Positions 10,350 to 21,644 are shown, counted from the stretch's first letter. The stretch: 64,000 bases of DNA from Prochlorococcus sp. AG-418-M08 (GCA_003213955.1 QCMG01000010.1:1-64000); one strand, 5' to 3'. Made by a program: numbers and translations. The notes: generated from the sequence alone by a model not told the origin.

Positions 10350-11426
10350 ATGACGATCGCAGTTGGTAGCGCCCCACAAAGAGGATGGTTTGATGTCCTT
10401 GATGATTGGTTGAAGCGCGACCGCTTTGTATTTATTGGTTGGTCCGGACTTCTCTTACTTCCTTGTGCATATCTTGCAATAGGTGGTTGGTTTGTCGGAA
10501 CAACATTTGTTACCTCTTGGTACACACACGGAGTTGCAAGCTCATACCTTGAAGGTTGTAACTTTTTAACAGCAGCTGTTAGTACCCCTGGTGATGCCAT
10601 GGGACACAGTCTTCTATTTTTATGGGGTCCTGAAGCCCAAGGTAGTTTCGTTAGATGGCTACAACTTGGTGGACTTTGGAACTTTGTTGCATTACATGGA
10701 GTATTTGGCCTTATTGGTTTTATGCTTCGTCAGTTTGAAATTGCTGGTCTTGTTGGAATTAGACCTTACAACGCATTAGCTTTCTCAGCTGTAATTGCAG
10801 TTTTCACAAGTATTTTTCTTATTTATCCTTTAGGACAGCATAGTTGGTTCTTCGCACCTTCATTTGGTGTTGCAGCAATCTTCCGTTATATACTGTTCAT
10901 TCAAGGTTTTCACAATATAACTTTAAATCCATTCCACATGATGGGAGTTGCTGGAATTCTTGGTGGTGCTCTACTATGCGCTATTCACGGAGCTACAGTA
11001 CAAAATACATTGTATGAAGATACAAGTATTTACACAGATGGTAAGGTTCAAAGTTCAACATTTAGAGCTTTTGATCCAACACAAGAAGAAGAAACTTATT
11101 CAATGATCACAGCAAATAGATTCTGGAGTCAAATCTTCGGTATTGCTTTCTCAAACAAGCGTTTCTTACACTTCTTGATGTTATTTGTACCTGTTATGGG
11201 TATGTGGACATCTTCAATAGGTATTGTTGGCTTAGCACTAAACTTAAGAGCTTATGATTTCGTAAGCCAAGAGATCCGTGCAGCAGAAGATCCAGAATTT
11301 GAAACTTTCTATACAAAAAATATACTTTTGAACGAAGGTATGCGAGCATGGATGTCTTCTGTGGATCAACCACACGAAAACTTTGTATTCCCTGAGGAGG
11401 TTCTTCCACGTGGAAACGCCCTTTAA
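10350..11426 (+). CDS. psbD: Photosystem II D2 protein
   Basis: 358 aa, canonical D2 sequence; divergent from ycf4. Confidence 0.99.
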   Translation: MTIAVGSAPQRGWFDVLDDWLKRDRFVFIGWSGLLLLPCAYLAIGGWFVGTTFVTSWYTHGVASSYLEGCNFLTAAVSTPGDAMGHSLLFLWGPEAQGSFVRWLQLGGLWNFVALHGVFGLIGFMLRQFEIAGLVGIRPYNALAFSAVIAVFTSIFLIYPLGQHSWFFAPSFGVAAIFRYILFIQGFHNITLNPFHMMGVAGILGGALLCAIHGATVQNTLYEDTSIYTDGKVQSSTFRAFDPTQEEETYSMITANRFWSQIFGIAFSNKRFLHFLMLFVPVMGMWTSSIGIVGLALNLRAYDFVSQEIRAAEDPEFETFYTKNILLNEGMRAWMSSVDQPHENFVFPEEVLPRGNAL

Positions 11427-12792
11427 TAATTTACTAAGAGCTCCAAACCAAAGTATTGAAGAGACTGGTTATGCCTGGTATGTAGGCAATGCTAGATTAA
11501 TCAATTTATCTGGTCGTTTATTAGGAGCTCACATTGCTCACTCTGGACTTATAGTCTTTTGGGCGGGAGCAATGATGCTCTTTGAGGTTAATCATTTTAC
11601 ATTTGATAAACCGATGTGGGAGCAAGGTCTGATCTGTATGCCACACGTAGCTATGTTTGGTTATGGAATTGGCCCTGGTGGTGAAGTAACTGATATCATG
11701 CCTTTCTTCCAAGCAGGTGTGGTGCATTTGATAGCTTCTGCTGTTCTTGGCTTCGGTGGTATTTACCACTCTTTAGCCGGACCAGAGAAACTTGAAGAAG
11801 ACTTCCCATTTTTCTCTACCGATTGGAGAGACAAGAATCAAATGACAAATATCCTCGGATATCATTTGATAGTTTTAGGTGTAGGTGCATTAGCGTGGTC
11901 AGTAAACTGGTGTTTTATTGGCGGAGCATATGACACATGGGCGCCTGGTGGTGGAGAGGTAAGACTTGTTAATCCGACTCTAGATCCAAGAGTTATTCTG
12001 GGATATCTATTTAGATCTCCATGGGGAGGCGCTGGTTCAATAATCGGTGTAAACTCCATTGAAGATATTGTAGGTGGACACGTCTATGTGGGTATAACTG
12101 CAATTATTGGAGGAATATTCCATATCTTCACTAAACCATTCGGATGGGCAAGAAGAGCGTTCATCTGGAATGGTGAAGGACTACTTAGTTATGCTCTTGG
12201 TGGAATTTGTGTAGCAAGTTTTATTGCATCAACATTCATCTGGTTTAACAATACTGCTTACCCATCTGAATTTTATGGCCCAACAAACGCTGAAGCTTCA
12301 CAGGCCCAAAGCTTTACTTTCCTAGTGAGAGATCAAAGAATTGGAGCTAACGTAGGTTCAACAATGGGACCAACAGGTTTAGGTAAGTATCTCATGAGAT
12401 CTCCAACTGGTGAAATTATATTTGGTGGTGAAACAATGAGATTTTGGGACTTCAGAGGTCCATGGTTAGAGCCTTTAAGAGGACCTAATGGATTGAGCCT
12501 CGAAAAAATCCAAAATGATATTCAGCCCTGGCAAGTTAGAAGAGCTGCTGAATATATGACTCATGCGCCTAATGCTTCAATCAACTCTGTTGGTGGAATC
12601 ATTACAGAGCCTAACGCCGTTAACTTCGTTAATTTAAGACAATGGTTAGCTGCCGCTCAATTCTTCCTAGGATGGTTTACATTTATCGGTCATCTTTGGC
12701 ATGCTGGACGTGCTAGAGCTGCCGCTGCCGGTTTCGAAAAAGGAATTGACAGAAAAAGTGAGCCAGCTTTGGAAATGCCTGATATTGATTAA
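11410..12792 (+). CDS. psbC: Photosystem II CP43 protein
   Basis: CP43 sequence; conserved GTG start ([13 protein letters not shown]) at 11410 overlapping psbD, rather than the ORF-track start at 11383. Confidence 0.97.
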   Translation: METPFNNLLRAPNQSIEETGYAWYVGNARLINLSGRLLGAHIAHSGLIVFWAGAMMLFEVNHFTFDKPMWEQGLICMPHVAMFGYGIGPGGEVTDIMPFFQAGVVHLIASAVLGFGGIYHSLAGPEKLEEDFPFFSTDWRDKNQMTNILGYHLIVLGVGALAWSVNWCFIGGAYDTWAPGGGEVRLVNPTLDPRVILGYLFRSPWGGAGSIIGVNSIEDIVGGHVYVGITAIIGGIFHIFTKPFGWARRAFIWNGEGLLSYALGGICVASFIASTFIWFNNTAYPSEFYGPTNAEASQAQSFTFLVRDQRIGANVGSTMGPTGLGKYLMRSPTGEIIFGGETMRFWDFRGPWLEPLRGPNGLSLEKIQNDIQPWQVRRAAEYMTHAPNASINSVGGIITEPNAVNFVNLRQWLAAAQFFLGWFTFIGHLWHAGRARAAAAGFEKGIDRKSEPALEMPDID

Positions 12793-12807
12793 TCTAATCA
12801 ATTTTAC

Positions 12808-12839
12808 AAAAAAGGCCCTTCAAAGGGCCTTTTTTTTTT
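12808..12839. terminator. Intrinsic terminator, probably bidirectional (psbC / maf)
   Basis: AAAGGCCC-TTCAAA-GGGCCTTT hairpin flanked by A-run and T-run, between convergent genes. Confidence 0.88.
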
Positions 12840-12849
12840 ACACAATTTT

Positions 12850-13461
12850 TTACTTTATTAAGTTTTTTCTAAGCCAAGGCAAACTTAAACCCATCACATT
12901 ACTAAAACAACCCTCTATCCTCTCTATATATTTACCGCCTCTTCCTTCCAAAGCAAACCCTCCAGCACAATACAATGGTTCTAGAGTGTCTATATAACTT
13001 TTTATCTCCTTATCTTTTAATTTAGAGAAATAAACTTTAGAACTTACTGTATTTTTCACTTTTTTAGTAACTCTAATTACTTTTGAAGTCGAATCAAAAT
13101 TCCCAAATATTAAAGTGTGACCAGTATGTAAAAAACCATATTCTCCTGACATTTTTTTCCATCTAGTGAATGCCTCTTTTTTATCGGATGGTTTTCCGAA
13201 AGCTTTTCCTTGAAATTCAAAGATCGAATCACAACCAAGGATTTCTATGGAACTACAACTTAATTTTTCAGGTAATTCTTTTTCTTTTATATTAAGAACT
13301 AAACTGTTAGCTTTTTGAAAAGATAATTTTAGAGCTAAATTTGATATGTCTTCTTCTTTTATTGAGGCTTCATCAAAATTACTTGATATTTGAATAAATT
13401 CAATTTGAGAATTTTCTAGTAATTTCTTTCTTGATTGAGAAGCAGAGGCTAGAATTAACAC
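12850..13461 (-). CDS. maf: Maf-like nucleotide pyrophosphatase
   Basis: 203 aa; [15 protein letters not shown]. Confidence 0.93.
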   Translation of the reverse strand: MLILASASQSRKKLLENSQIEFIQISSNFDEASIKEEDISNLALKLSFQKANSLVLNIKEKELPEKLSCSSIEILGCDSIFEFQGKAFGKPSDKKEAFTRWKKMSGEYGFLHTGHTLIFGNFDSTSKVIRVTKKVKNTVSSKVYFSKLKDKEIKSYIDTLEPLYCAGGFALEGRGGKYIERIEGCFSNVMGLSLPWLRKNLIK

Positions 13462-13525
13462 AATTTTTTTATTGAATTATAGTTTAGTTTACAGATTAAT
13501 AAATTAAAAATTTTATATATATCGC

Positions 13526-15055
13526 ATGCTTTTCACAGAAACCTATTCCCCAAAAAACAAACCAATTATGGTTTTGGGTACTTCTAGCGGAGCAGGCAAA
13601 TCTTTAACAGTTACAGCAATTTGTAGAATAATTAAAAATCTTGGAGAAAAACCAATACCATTTAAGGGTCAAAACATGAGCAATAATGCATGGGTTGACT
13701 GGAACGGCGGAGAAATGGCATATTCACAAGCTTTACAAGCATTCGCTTGCGGAATTATACCTTCTTCAGAAATGAATCCTATTTTATTAAAACCCCAAGG
13801 TAATTCAACAAGTGAAGTCATTCATTTAGGGAAAAGTATGGGTATTACAAGAGCAAAAGATTATTACAAAGATTGGTTTAGTCCAGGTTGGGAAGTAATT
13901 AAAAAAAGCATAAATATCATTTACAAAAAAAACAAAAATTGTCGACTTATTATAGAAGGTGCAGGGAGTCCTGTAGAGATGAATTTAATTCACAGAGACC
14001 TTACGAACTTAAAAGTTGCAAAATATTTAAACGCTAATTGTATTTTGGTAACTGATATCGAGAGAGGAGGGGTATTTGCACAAATAATAGGAACACTTGA
14101 ATTAATGAAACCAGACGAAAGAAGTCTTATAAAAGGGATATTAATAAATAGATTTAGAGGAGACCTTTCATTATTTCAAGAAGGGAAAAAATGGATAGAA
14201 AATAAAACTCAAATTCCAGTTTTAGGAATAATTCCTTGGTTAAATGATAAATTTCCTCCTGAAGATTCTTTAGATTTATTAGAAAGAAAATCGCACATAA
14301 TTAACCCTGAAATAAAAGTTGGAATTATAAAATTGCCATCTATTAGCAACTTTTCAGATTTTGATCCATTAGAGAATGAAGAATCTATATTAATAAAATG
14401 GATATTTGAATCCCAAAACCTAAATGAATTTGATTTTCTTATTCTTCCTGGAAGTAAACAGACTATTAAAGATCAACTATTTCTTAAAGAGTCTGGCCTA
14501 TCAAAAGATATAAGAAATTATTCAAATAATAATGGAAATATTTTTGGGATATGCGGAGGGCTACAAATGTTAGGAACAATTCTTGAAGACCCATTTTTTA
14601 AAGAAGGATCAAAAATTAATTTAGAAAAATCAATTAAGGGTATTGGATTACTACCTTTAAAAACAACTTTTCTTAAAAATAAAATAACAAGACAAATTAA
14701 TACTAAATCGATTTGGCCGAATCCAACAGAAATTAATGGGTTTGAAATACACAATGGAGTAACTAAATTAGATAGGAGTCAAGAAATCTTAAAAATAAAG
14801 CCTATTTTTAAAGACTTAGATCTTGGGTGGTATAAAGAAAATAATAAAGGAGGGACTATTGCCGGCACATATATTCATGGGATCTTTGAAAATGATCATT
14901 GGAGAGATCACTATATAAATTTAATTAGAAAGAGTAAAAACTTACCTTTATTAGACAAAAAAACAAGATCCTATAAAATAAAACGAGAATCGATTATTGA
15001 TAATCTCGCAAATGAATTTAATAAACACTTTGATATTTCCTCGCTTTTAATTTGA
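13526..15055 (+). CDS. cobQ: Cobyric acid synthase
   Basis: 509 aa; MVLGTSSGAGKS, FKGQNMSNNAW, IEGAGSPVE, GICGGLQMLG. Confidence 0.96.
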   Translation: MLFTETYSPKNKPIMVLGTSSGAGKSLTVTAICRIIKNLGEKPIPFKGQNMSNNAWVDWNGGEMAYSQALQAFACGIIPSSEMNPILLKPQGNSTSEVIHLGKSMGITRAKDYYKDWFSPGWEVIKKSINIIYKKNKNCRLIIEGAGSPVEMNLIHRDLTNLKVAKYLNANCILVTDIERGGVFAQIIGTLELMKPDERSLIKGILINRFRGDLSLFQEGKKWIENKTQIPVLGIIPWLNDKFPPEDSLDLLERKSHIINPEIKVGIIKLPSISNFSDFDPLENEESILIKWIFESQNLNEFDFLILPGSKQTIKDQLFLKESGLSKDIRNYSNNNGNIFGICGGLQMLGTILEDPFFKEGSKINLEKSIKGIGLLPLKTTFLKNKITRQINTKSIWPNPTEINGFEIHNGVTKLDRSQEILKIKPIFKDLDLGWYKENNKGGTIAGTYIHGIFENDHWRDHYINLIRKSKNLPLLDKKTRSYKIKRESIIDNLANEFNKHFDISSLLI

Positions 15056-15303
15056 AACAAACAAAAATTAAAATCAAATGGCCAAATAACGTTGAAATAT
15101 ACGCCCTAGAGGGTGATGATTGGTTCTTTGTCGCTGAAAAGGCAGGTTTGAAGATTCCTACTGGTTGTTTAACTGGGAGTTGTGGTGCCTGTGAAATAGA
15201 TGTCAATGGAGAAACTGTAAGAGCTTGTATTAGTGATATTAAAAAAGGAAAAGAATGCTCATTAAGAGTTTCTTTCACTTCAGACCCCTTTTGGGGAATA
15301 TAG
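15052..15303 (+). CDS. 2Fe-2S ferredoxin
   Basis: 83 aa; GCLTGSCGACEIDVNGETVRAC cluster; 4-nt overlap with cobQ stop. Confidence 0.92.
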   Translation: MKQTKIKIKWPNNVEIYALEGDDWFFVAEKAGLKIPTGCLTGSCGACEIDVNGETVRACISDIKKGKECSLRVSFTSDPFWGI

Positions 15304-15320
15304 ATTTTTTTTTGACTTTT

Positions 15321-16277
15321 TTAATATAAAAAATTTAACTTAACACCAAATCGGTATTCTTTATCTTCAAGAAGTTGGCCAATGTCCTCGACACCAGCCG
15401 CATTTGAATAATATATATCAATAGATTTCCCTGTTTGAAACGAATATCTTAATCCTATTGAAGAGGTGAATTCTGAACCACTTTTAAAGGCAATATTTAT
15501 TTCAGGGATAAGTTGCAAATTGTCTAATAAATTTAAATAACTTGAAACTCCAACCCCTCCAAAACTCTCAATCTCACTATAAAAATATTTTGGACTGAAG
15601 TTAAATGCAAATTTATCATTAAATCTAAAAGTGTTTATTAATTCGCTTATTATGTAACTTTTATTAGTTTGTTCATTTGTTCCTATGGATGTTCTAAATG
15701 CCATCCAAAAAAGATCATAATTTTTAGGACTAAGAATTAAAAATTTGCCTCCTATTTTATAGTTCAAATTTTTATTACTCAAATATTTACCTTGGAAACT
15801 TGAAAGTTTATTATCGACTAAATTAACATCATTAAAAGATCCAGTACTTAGTTCTAATTGAAATAAATTTGAAAAAGAATATCCATAAAATCCAAATAAA
15901 TTCCCTTTAGAGTCATAATTTAAATTTATTTGTGAAGTCCCAATCTCAGGAATCAAAGCATTGTTTACAGTGATTCCACCAAAATTAAGTAATTTATTTT
16001 TTGCATTTCGAGCTTGTTGAAATATATTTTTATTCCCATTTCTATAATCATGAAGTTTTTTTATCTCAGGCCTCACGTCAATTTCATTTTGAAAATAACT
16101 TTCATCATTCCTATAAGATTTCCAAATTATCTTTTTTAGATTATTTGATTTTTTTTCTTTAACTTTTTCCCATCTAATTGAATTTAATTCGTGAGAGTCT
16201 TTTTTAACTTTCTCTGCAAAAACAAAAAGAGAATTTGTTAATTGACTGAATATTAATATAAAAAAAAATAATCTCAT
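15321..16277 (-). CDS. Putative outer-membrane beta-barrel protein
   Basis: 318 aa, N-terminal signal-like segment, amphipathic repeats, terminal aromatic LNFLY. Confidence 0.65.
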   Translation of the reverse strand: MRLFFFILIFSQLTNSLFVFAEKVKKDSHELNSIRWEKVKEKKSNNLKKIIWKSYRNDESYFQNEIDVRPEIKKLHDYRNGNKNIFQQARNAKNKLLNFGGITVNNALIPEIGTSQINLNYDSKGNLFGFYGYSFSNLFQLELSTGSFNDVNLVDNKLSSFQGKYLSNKNLNYKIGGKFLILSPKNYDLFWMAFRTSIGTNEQTNKSYIISELINTFRFNDKFAFNFSPKYFYSEIESFGGVGVSSYLNLLDNLQLIPEINIAFKSGSEFTSSIGLRYSFQTGKSIDIYYSNAAGVEDIGQLLEDKEYRFGVKLNFLY

Positions 16278-16339
16278 TTAGAAAAATCTTCGACTAGCCA
16301 AATTAATCCCTTAATAATACTCCCCAAAAACTATAAATA

Positions 16340-18196
16340 TCAATTTAACTTAGAAATCAAATAACCATAAGCACTAGAGCCACTCCAACCAACAAATTCG
16401 TCCATTTCAAGATGAATATCCCTTGGAAATTCATATGAATCTACTATTTGCAAATTATCTGATCTTTTTATACAACCATCAGAAAAAACTTCTAGTTCTT
16501 TTCTTTGGTTTTGATTGTTTATTTGTAAAGGTCTTATATTCCCATAAATAAAAGCTAGATTTGAAGACGAGAGCTGATTATTTATGCCACATTCTTTCCC
16601 TACCACTGAATTCCATTCTTTGTCCCCATGAGTCCAATACAGAGACCATAAATCATGCTGACCCATTGTAGATGGGAAGATATTACTTTTATCAGCCATT
16701 TGAAATAGTCTTTCCTTCTGATAATTGGTATAGTCGATTTCCTTTATAGAAACAAAAAATCCAGACATAAAAAATAAAGATAAAGAAATAGGAAGCAAAA
16801 ATTTATAAAAGCTATAATTGTTTAAAGCTTGATTACTAAGGTATACAAAATAAGTAATTATGGGTATCCAAAAACATGGAAATAAGTAAATATTATGTCT
16901 AGAGGGAGCAAAGGTATAATTCCCTTTAAAAGCAAAAAATATGGTAATAAATAAAATACTTAAAATAAATAATGAAACTATTTTTGATAGCTTGGTAATT
17001 CTAAATAAGAAAACAAATGAAGGAATAAAAAAAATAAATAAAACCAATGAAGAAACTTCTTGACCATATCTAAATGGATAAATTGATAAAGAAGCTAATC
17101 TAGAAACGGCATGAACTAAATGAATAAAATTTATGCTCAATGAATAATTAAGTAAATCCAACTTATAAAATCCATCATCATATACATAAGACCCAGTACC
17201 TTCATTCTGAAGGATTATAGATATCAATTTAAAATAGTGATATTTCGAAAAACCTAACAAAAGCGTAATAGAAGATGTTATTCCCAAAAGTGAATAAAAT
17301 TTTGACTTTGCATTCTTGAAAACGGGAGGGGTTTTTTGAGATATTTTTTGAATACTCTTAAGTCCCTCCTTTTCAGTTAATACAAAGAAAAAAACTGCTA
17401 TGAATAAACCAAGATATATGAATATAGTTTGAAAACCCAACAATGAAGAAAACCATAAAATTAAAAATGCATAAGGCAGTGAAATATCAAATGTTTTTTT
17501 AGTAATGGTTTCATTATTACCATCAATCTTGATTTGATAAGTATACAAAGATGTAAATATAGCTATACAAATCAAAGTACTTATTGCTGGGAGCTGATAT
17601 GGCATATAAGAGCTCGCATGTAACATCAATTCTGGATTAAAACATACGATTAATACTGCAAAAAAATCAATTGAGTATCGAAGTGATTGGAAATTTTTAT
17701 TTTTTAGTTTATTTTTAAAAGAATAAAAGATAGTTATTATGATATTACTCAAAAGATATGCTATTAAAATTGCGCTTGCAAAACCAACTACTAAAGTAGC
17801 AACTCTAGTCCAATCCAATCCAAACTTTAAGAATGGAATAGTAAGAGGAAGATAAATGAAGCCCCATAAATGTGGATAAGTTATCCATCCTTCTCTACAT
17901 GTTTTTAGAGTAGCTTCAAATAATTCTGAAAGCTTTATACTCCCAAAATCTATTGGATAGGCAATCTTAGAGGAAAGATGGAAATTAGTAGTAGATTCAA
18001 AAGAATTTATTTTTTTAACAACTTCAAAAAAAGTACCATAATCATCTGCATTTCTCCAACCTAAAGGACCAATGATTAGCCAAAACACAAAAGAAATACC
18101 AGCAAGCAGGTAAAAGATCAAGGTTGGTTTCCAAAAACTAAATCTCACTGAGCAAAAAAAATTAATCAGTTTATCCTTTTTGTTTACACTTATCAT
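16340..18196 (-). CDS. Large multi-TM protein, possible GT-C-like glycosyltransferase
   Basis: 618 aa with many hydrophobic helices and a soluble C-terminus; early acidic loop NADDYGTFFE. Confidence 0.55.
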   Translation of the reverse strand: MISVNKKDKLINFFCSVRFSFWKPTLIFYLLAGISFVFWLIIGPLGWRNADDYGTFFEVVKKINSFESTTNFHLSSKIAYPIDFGSIKLSELFEATLKTCREGWITYPHLWGFIYLPLTIPFLKFGLDWTRVATLVVGFASAILIAYLLSNIIITIFYSFKNKLKNKNFQSLRYSIDFFAVLIVCFNPELMLHASSYMPYQLPAISTLICIAIFTSLYTYQIKIDGNNETITKKTFDISLPYAFLILWFSSLLGFQTIFIYLGLFIAVFFFVLTEKEGLKSIQKISQKTPPVFKNAKSKFYSLLGITSSITLLLGFSKYHYFKLISIILQNEGTGSYVYDDGFYKLDLLNYSLSINFIHLVHAVSRLASLSIYPFRYGQEVSSLVLFIFFIPSFVFLFRITKLSKIVSLFILSILFITIFFAFKGNYTFAPSRHNIYLFPCFWIPIITYFVYLSNQALNNYSFYKFLLPISLSLFFMSGFFVSIKEIDYTNYQKERLFQMADKSNIFPSTMGQHDLWSLYWTHGDKEWNSVVGKECGINNQLSSSNLAFIYGNIRPLQINNQNQRKELEVFSDGCIKRSDNLQIVDSYEFPRDIHLEMDEFVGWSGSSAYGYLISKLN

Positions 18197-18520
18197 CTTA
18201 TGGATAAAATATTACTCATATTAAAATATGAACCTATGTAATAAGCAATTACTTTTTTTTTAAATAAGAAAATAAAAGAACTCAAGATATTTCTTCAATT
18301 TAGAAAGTTTTGAGATTATAAGAATATTACAGAAACTGTAAGAATCAAAAATAACCAGAGAGCCTACAATTTGAGTACAGTCCATATCGCCATAGGAACA
18401 TTTAGGAAAGTGTGAATAGACTTATAGTTGATAATCCTAAACAAATCCCACAACAACCATATTTCATAAGATGATATTTAGATAATTTAAAACAAAATTT
18501 GTTATCTCTTAATTAATTTT

Positions 18521-20296
18521 CTAATCCTTAATTGACAAATACAACTTTTCTAGTTCTCTTACAAAAAACTCTGAATTGAAGATTTTATTCTTCTTTTTTT
18601 GAATTTCTAATTTATCTTTGATTTTTTTAAGAAGCTCTTTTTTTTCATATAAATTTGTGATTATTCTGATAAATTCTTTATTGTCATTTGCAACTAATTC
18701 TGTCAAAGATAAATTTTCCAAAAGAGAAGGAATAACTCTTGAAGCAAAATTTAATCCTTTAATAGTAACTACTGGCAATCCAGACCATAGAGAAAAGATT
18801 CCTGTGGAATGAGAACTATAAAAAAAAGTATCTATAAAAACATCAGCTAATTTATGTCTTAGTAAGTGATCAGATAAATTCTTAGTTTTTTTTGCAAAAT
18901 AAATCTTATCTTCACTTATTCCTCTATTATTGAATTCATAAAACAAGTTTTTCTTAGCAAAGGGAATTGGTTCTTGAATCCATAAAACAGCTTTATCTAA
19001 TTTTGTTAAAACTGTTGACCAAAGATCCAAAACTTTTGGATTAATTTTTTCAATTCTATGAAATGCTGCAAGTATAAATTTTTCTTCAGGTAATCCATAA
19101 TCTTTTCTTGAAATATCTTTTTCCTCTATTTCAATAGTATTATCAAAAGGTAATGATGTATTTGGCATATACAAAATATTTTCGCTGTAAAATTTAGACA
19201 ATTTCTTAGAAATTATATTTTTATCGGCAATTAAATAATCGATAGCGTCCCCGCCTGTGGTACCTGGATAACCCAAAAAACTTATTTGCTTTGGAGCTAC
19301 TCTTTTTGCAAATAAATTTACTCTCGCATTTTTGGTATACCCCATTAAATCGATAGCAATGTTAATATTATTTTTTCTAATTAAATTAATTGCTTCAGAA
19401 TCTTTAAGATCTCCAATATATATAAATTTATCAAAAGCTTTTTTTAATCTTAATGTCATCTCATCTTCTTCACTTTTAAGAGAATATGCATAAATTTCAA
19501 ATTTACTTTTATCGTGTAATTCAATAACTCTTGCTAGTAGAAAAGAAACTGGATGATTTCGAAAATCAGCGCTTATATATCCAATTTTGATCTTTTTATT
19601 TTTATTTATAGGTTGAATTTCTTTGTTTGATTGATAATTAGAATAATAAAATTTCCTAGAAAGCATTAATTCTTTATAAGGGTCTCCCTTTAGATTTATT
19701 AAAGATAAAGGTTCACCTTCAAATTTGGTATTTTTGATAAAATCATCTCTCCAGTTCTCAAAATAGTTATAAAGAGACCAATCACAAATTTTTGGTTGCA
19801 ATTGTATTAGTTTTTCCCTTATTTGTAGAAGATTTTTATTTAGAAATAGTGCTTTTTTATAGTTATCGACTGCATTTTTGTAATCTAATGTTTCTTCATA
19901 ACATCCAGCTAAATTTGAATAAGCAAAAGCATTATCACTATCGTAATTTATTCCTCGCAAATAATAAGATTTTGATTTCTCATATTCATTTCTTTTAAAA
20001 TAAATTGTTCCAATATTAAAGTATATGTTTGGATTTTCTGGATTTATTTCTAGAGCTCTCTTTAAAAATATTAATGCAGTTTCTTCAGAACCATTAGATA
20101 TATATATATTGGCGAGATACAAAAATAAATTAGGATTTTTATATCCTGAATCCTTCAAATTTAAAAATATTAACTCTGCTTTCGAATAATTTTTAGCAAG
20201 ATAAAATTTCTTCCCTTCATCAAACTGATTATCTAAATAAAATTGTTTAACGTTTTTCCTCTTTTTAGAAGATCCTGATCCAAAACCTTTTGACAT
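18521..20296 (-). CDS. TPR protein with GT41 (SPINDLY/OGT-like) glycosyltransferase domain
   Basis: 591 aa; N-terminal TPRs, then IKIGYISADFRNHPVSFLLARVIELHDKSKFEIYAYS and PKQISFLGYPGTTGGDAIDYLIADKNIIS. Confidence 0.9.
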   Translation of the reverse strand: MSKGFGSGSSKKRKNVKQFYLDNQFDEGKKFYLAKNYSKAELIFLNLKDSGYKNPNLFLYLANIYISNGSEETALIFLKRALEINPENPNIYFNIGTIYFKRNEYEKSKSYYLRGINYDSDNAFAYSNLAGCYEETLDYKNAVDNYKKALFLNKNLLQIREKLIQLQPKICDWSLYNYFENWRDDFIKNTKFEGEPLSLINLKGDPYKELMLSRKFYYSNYQSNKEIQPINKNKKIKIGYISADFRNHPVSFLLARVIELHDKSKFEIYAYSLKSEEDEMTLRLKKAFDKFIYIGDLKDSEAINLIRKNNINIAIDLMGYTKNARVNLFAKRVAPKQISFLGYPGTTGGDAIDYLIADKNIISKKLSKFYSENILYMPNTSLPFDNTIEIEEKDISRKDYGLPEEKFILAAFHRIEKINPKVLDLWSTVLTKLDKAVLWIQEPIPFAKKNLFYEFNNRGISEDKIYFAKKTKNLSDHLLRHKLADVFIDTFFYSSHSTGIFSLWSGLPVVTIKGLNFASRVIPSLLENLSLTELVANDNKEFIRIITNLYEKKELLKKIKDKLEIQKKKNKIFNSEFFVRELEKLYLSIKD

Positions 20297-20376
20297 TAAA
20301 AAAACTACTATTAAATTGGTTCTTAAAATTTAAAAATCTCCTCATTTTAGAAATCTTCCAAATTAGATAAATAAAG

Positions 20377-20461
20377 CGGAGAGGGTGGGATTCGAACCCA
20401 CGAACAGTTTCCCGTTAAACGATTTCGAGTCGTTCGCTTTCGACCACTCAGCCACCTCTCC
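20377..20461 (-). tRNA. tRNA-Ser(CGA)
   Basis: Reverse strand GGAGAGGTGGCTGAGTGGTCGAAAGCGAACGACTCGAAATCGTTTAACGGG...GGTTCGAATCCCACCCTCTCCG; class II variable arm, anticodon CGA. Confidence 0.95.
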
Positions 20462-20519
20462 GTAATTAAATTCTACGTGGAATAAGATATAAAAATAAAT
20501 TTAAATTAAATTTAACTCT

Positions 20520-21542
20520 TTAATCCCAACCAGCTTCTCTCATCATTCTTAGCGCCATTGCATTATTATTTCCAAGTTCCTCGACTGTAACTCCATCTGG
20601 AGTGAATTCTCCAAAGTTTTTGACAATCTGATTTTGATTAACCTCTTTTAATGGGTGTTCAAAGGTAGGGGCTGCTAAACCCTTACTTCCTTTAGGAGAA
20701 GCAAGAAACTCGAGGAGTTTAACTGCTTCAGCTTTATTTTTGGCATATTTAGCGACTCCTCCAGCACTAATGTTTACATGAGCTGGGGTAGGAGTAATAA
20801 CAGATGTTTTTCTAGAATACAAAGTATCCCTTCTACCATTTACACCTGCAAGCATTCTTGCGACATAGTAATGGTTAACTAAACCAACCCCACATTTTCT
20901 TTTCGAAACTGCCCTAACTATAGAAATATCTCCAGGGAAAAAAGGTTGAGAAACGTTAGAAATCATTCCGTTTAACCATGCTTTGGTAGCCTCTTGACCT
21001 TTATTTACAATTTGATTAGCTACTAAAGATTGATTATATGGACTCTTTCTATTCCTTAAGCACACTTTACCCTTTAAAGCTGGATCAGCAAGATCCGAAT
21101 AATTAGTTATTTTGCTTACATCTACAACTTTAGGATTAGCAACCATCACTCTGACTCTTCTTGTCAATGCGTACCATTCTTTGCCCGGATCTTTTAGTCC
21201 AGCAGGTACATCATTTTCTAGACTAGATGATTCAATTTTTTGAAGCAAATTTGCTTTAGCTGCATTAGTAATTCTTGCTGCATCAACTAGCAAAATTAAA
21301 TCAGCCTGAGAATTTTTTCCTTCTCTTTTTAATCTCTCTACAAGAGATATTCCTGCAGCTTCAATAAGTCTAACTTTAATACCAGTTTCTTCTGCAAATT
21401 TTTTATAAACGCTCCTATCAGTATTGTAATGTCTGCCTGAATAAACTCTAACTTCTCTTTCTGTAGAATTAGCAGGGAGTATAACATTAAAAAGAAATGT
21501 ACAGCTTATGACTGAATACAGCAATTTCTTAAATTTTTGCAC
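20520..21542 (-). CDS. futA: Iron(III) ABC transporter periplasmic binding protein (FutA/IdiA/AfuA-type)
   Basis: 340 aa; signal peptide, REVRVYSGRHYNTDRSVYKKFAEETGIKVRLIE. Confidence 0.92.
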   Translation of the reverse strand: MQKFKKLLYSVISCTFLFNVILPANSTEREVRVYSGRHYNTDRSVYKKFAEETGIKVRLIEAAGISLVERLKREGKNSQADLILLVDAARITNAAKANLLQKIESSSLENDVPAGLKDPGKEWYALTRRVRVMVANPKVVDVSKITNYSDLADPALKGKVCLRNRKSPYNQSLVANQIVNKGQEATKAWLNGMISNVSQPFFPGDISIVRAVSKRKCGVGLVNHYYVARMLAGVNGRRDTLYSRKTSVITPTPAHVNISAGGVAKYAKNKAEAVKLLEFLASPKGSKGLAAPTFEHPLKEVNQNQIVKNFGEFTPDGVTVEELGNNNAMALRMMREAGWD

Positions 21543-21644
21543 TTTTTCAAAATAGTATCTATCGTTACTTTATATAAATACAAAGCACAAGAAATCCCAA
21601 AGATATTTTCTTTACATCATCTTGTATCATTTTTTATAATCAAA

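Noticed and set aside
10334-10600. 88-aa minus-strand ORF inside psbD
   Set aside because: Fully antisense to the highly conserved psbD; codon-bias artefact.
11521-12059. Antisense ORFs 11521-11769 and 11862-12059 in psbC
   Set aside because: Opposite strand of conserved psbC, no recognisable family or independent signals.
12701-12997. 98-aa ORF across the psbC end, terminator and maf
   Set aside because: Spans a strong intrinsic terminator and two confident genes in another frame.
21543-21644. Possible Fur box between futA and the PiuC-like gene
   Set aside because: No convincing palindrome found by eye; needs a motif scan before being claimed.
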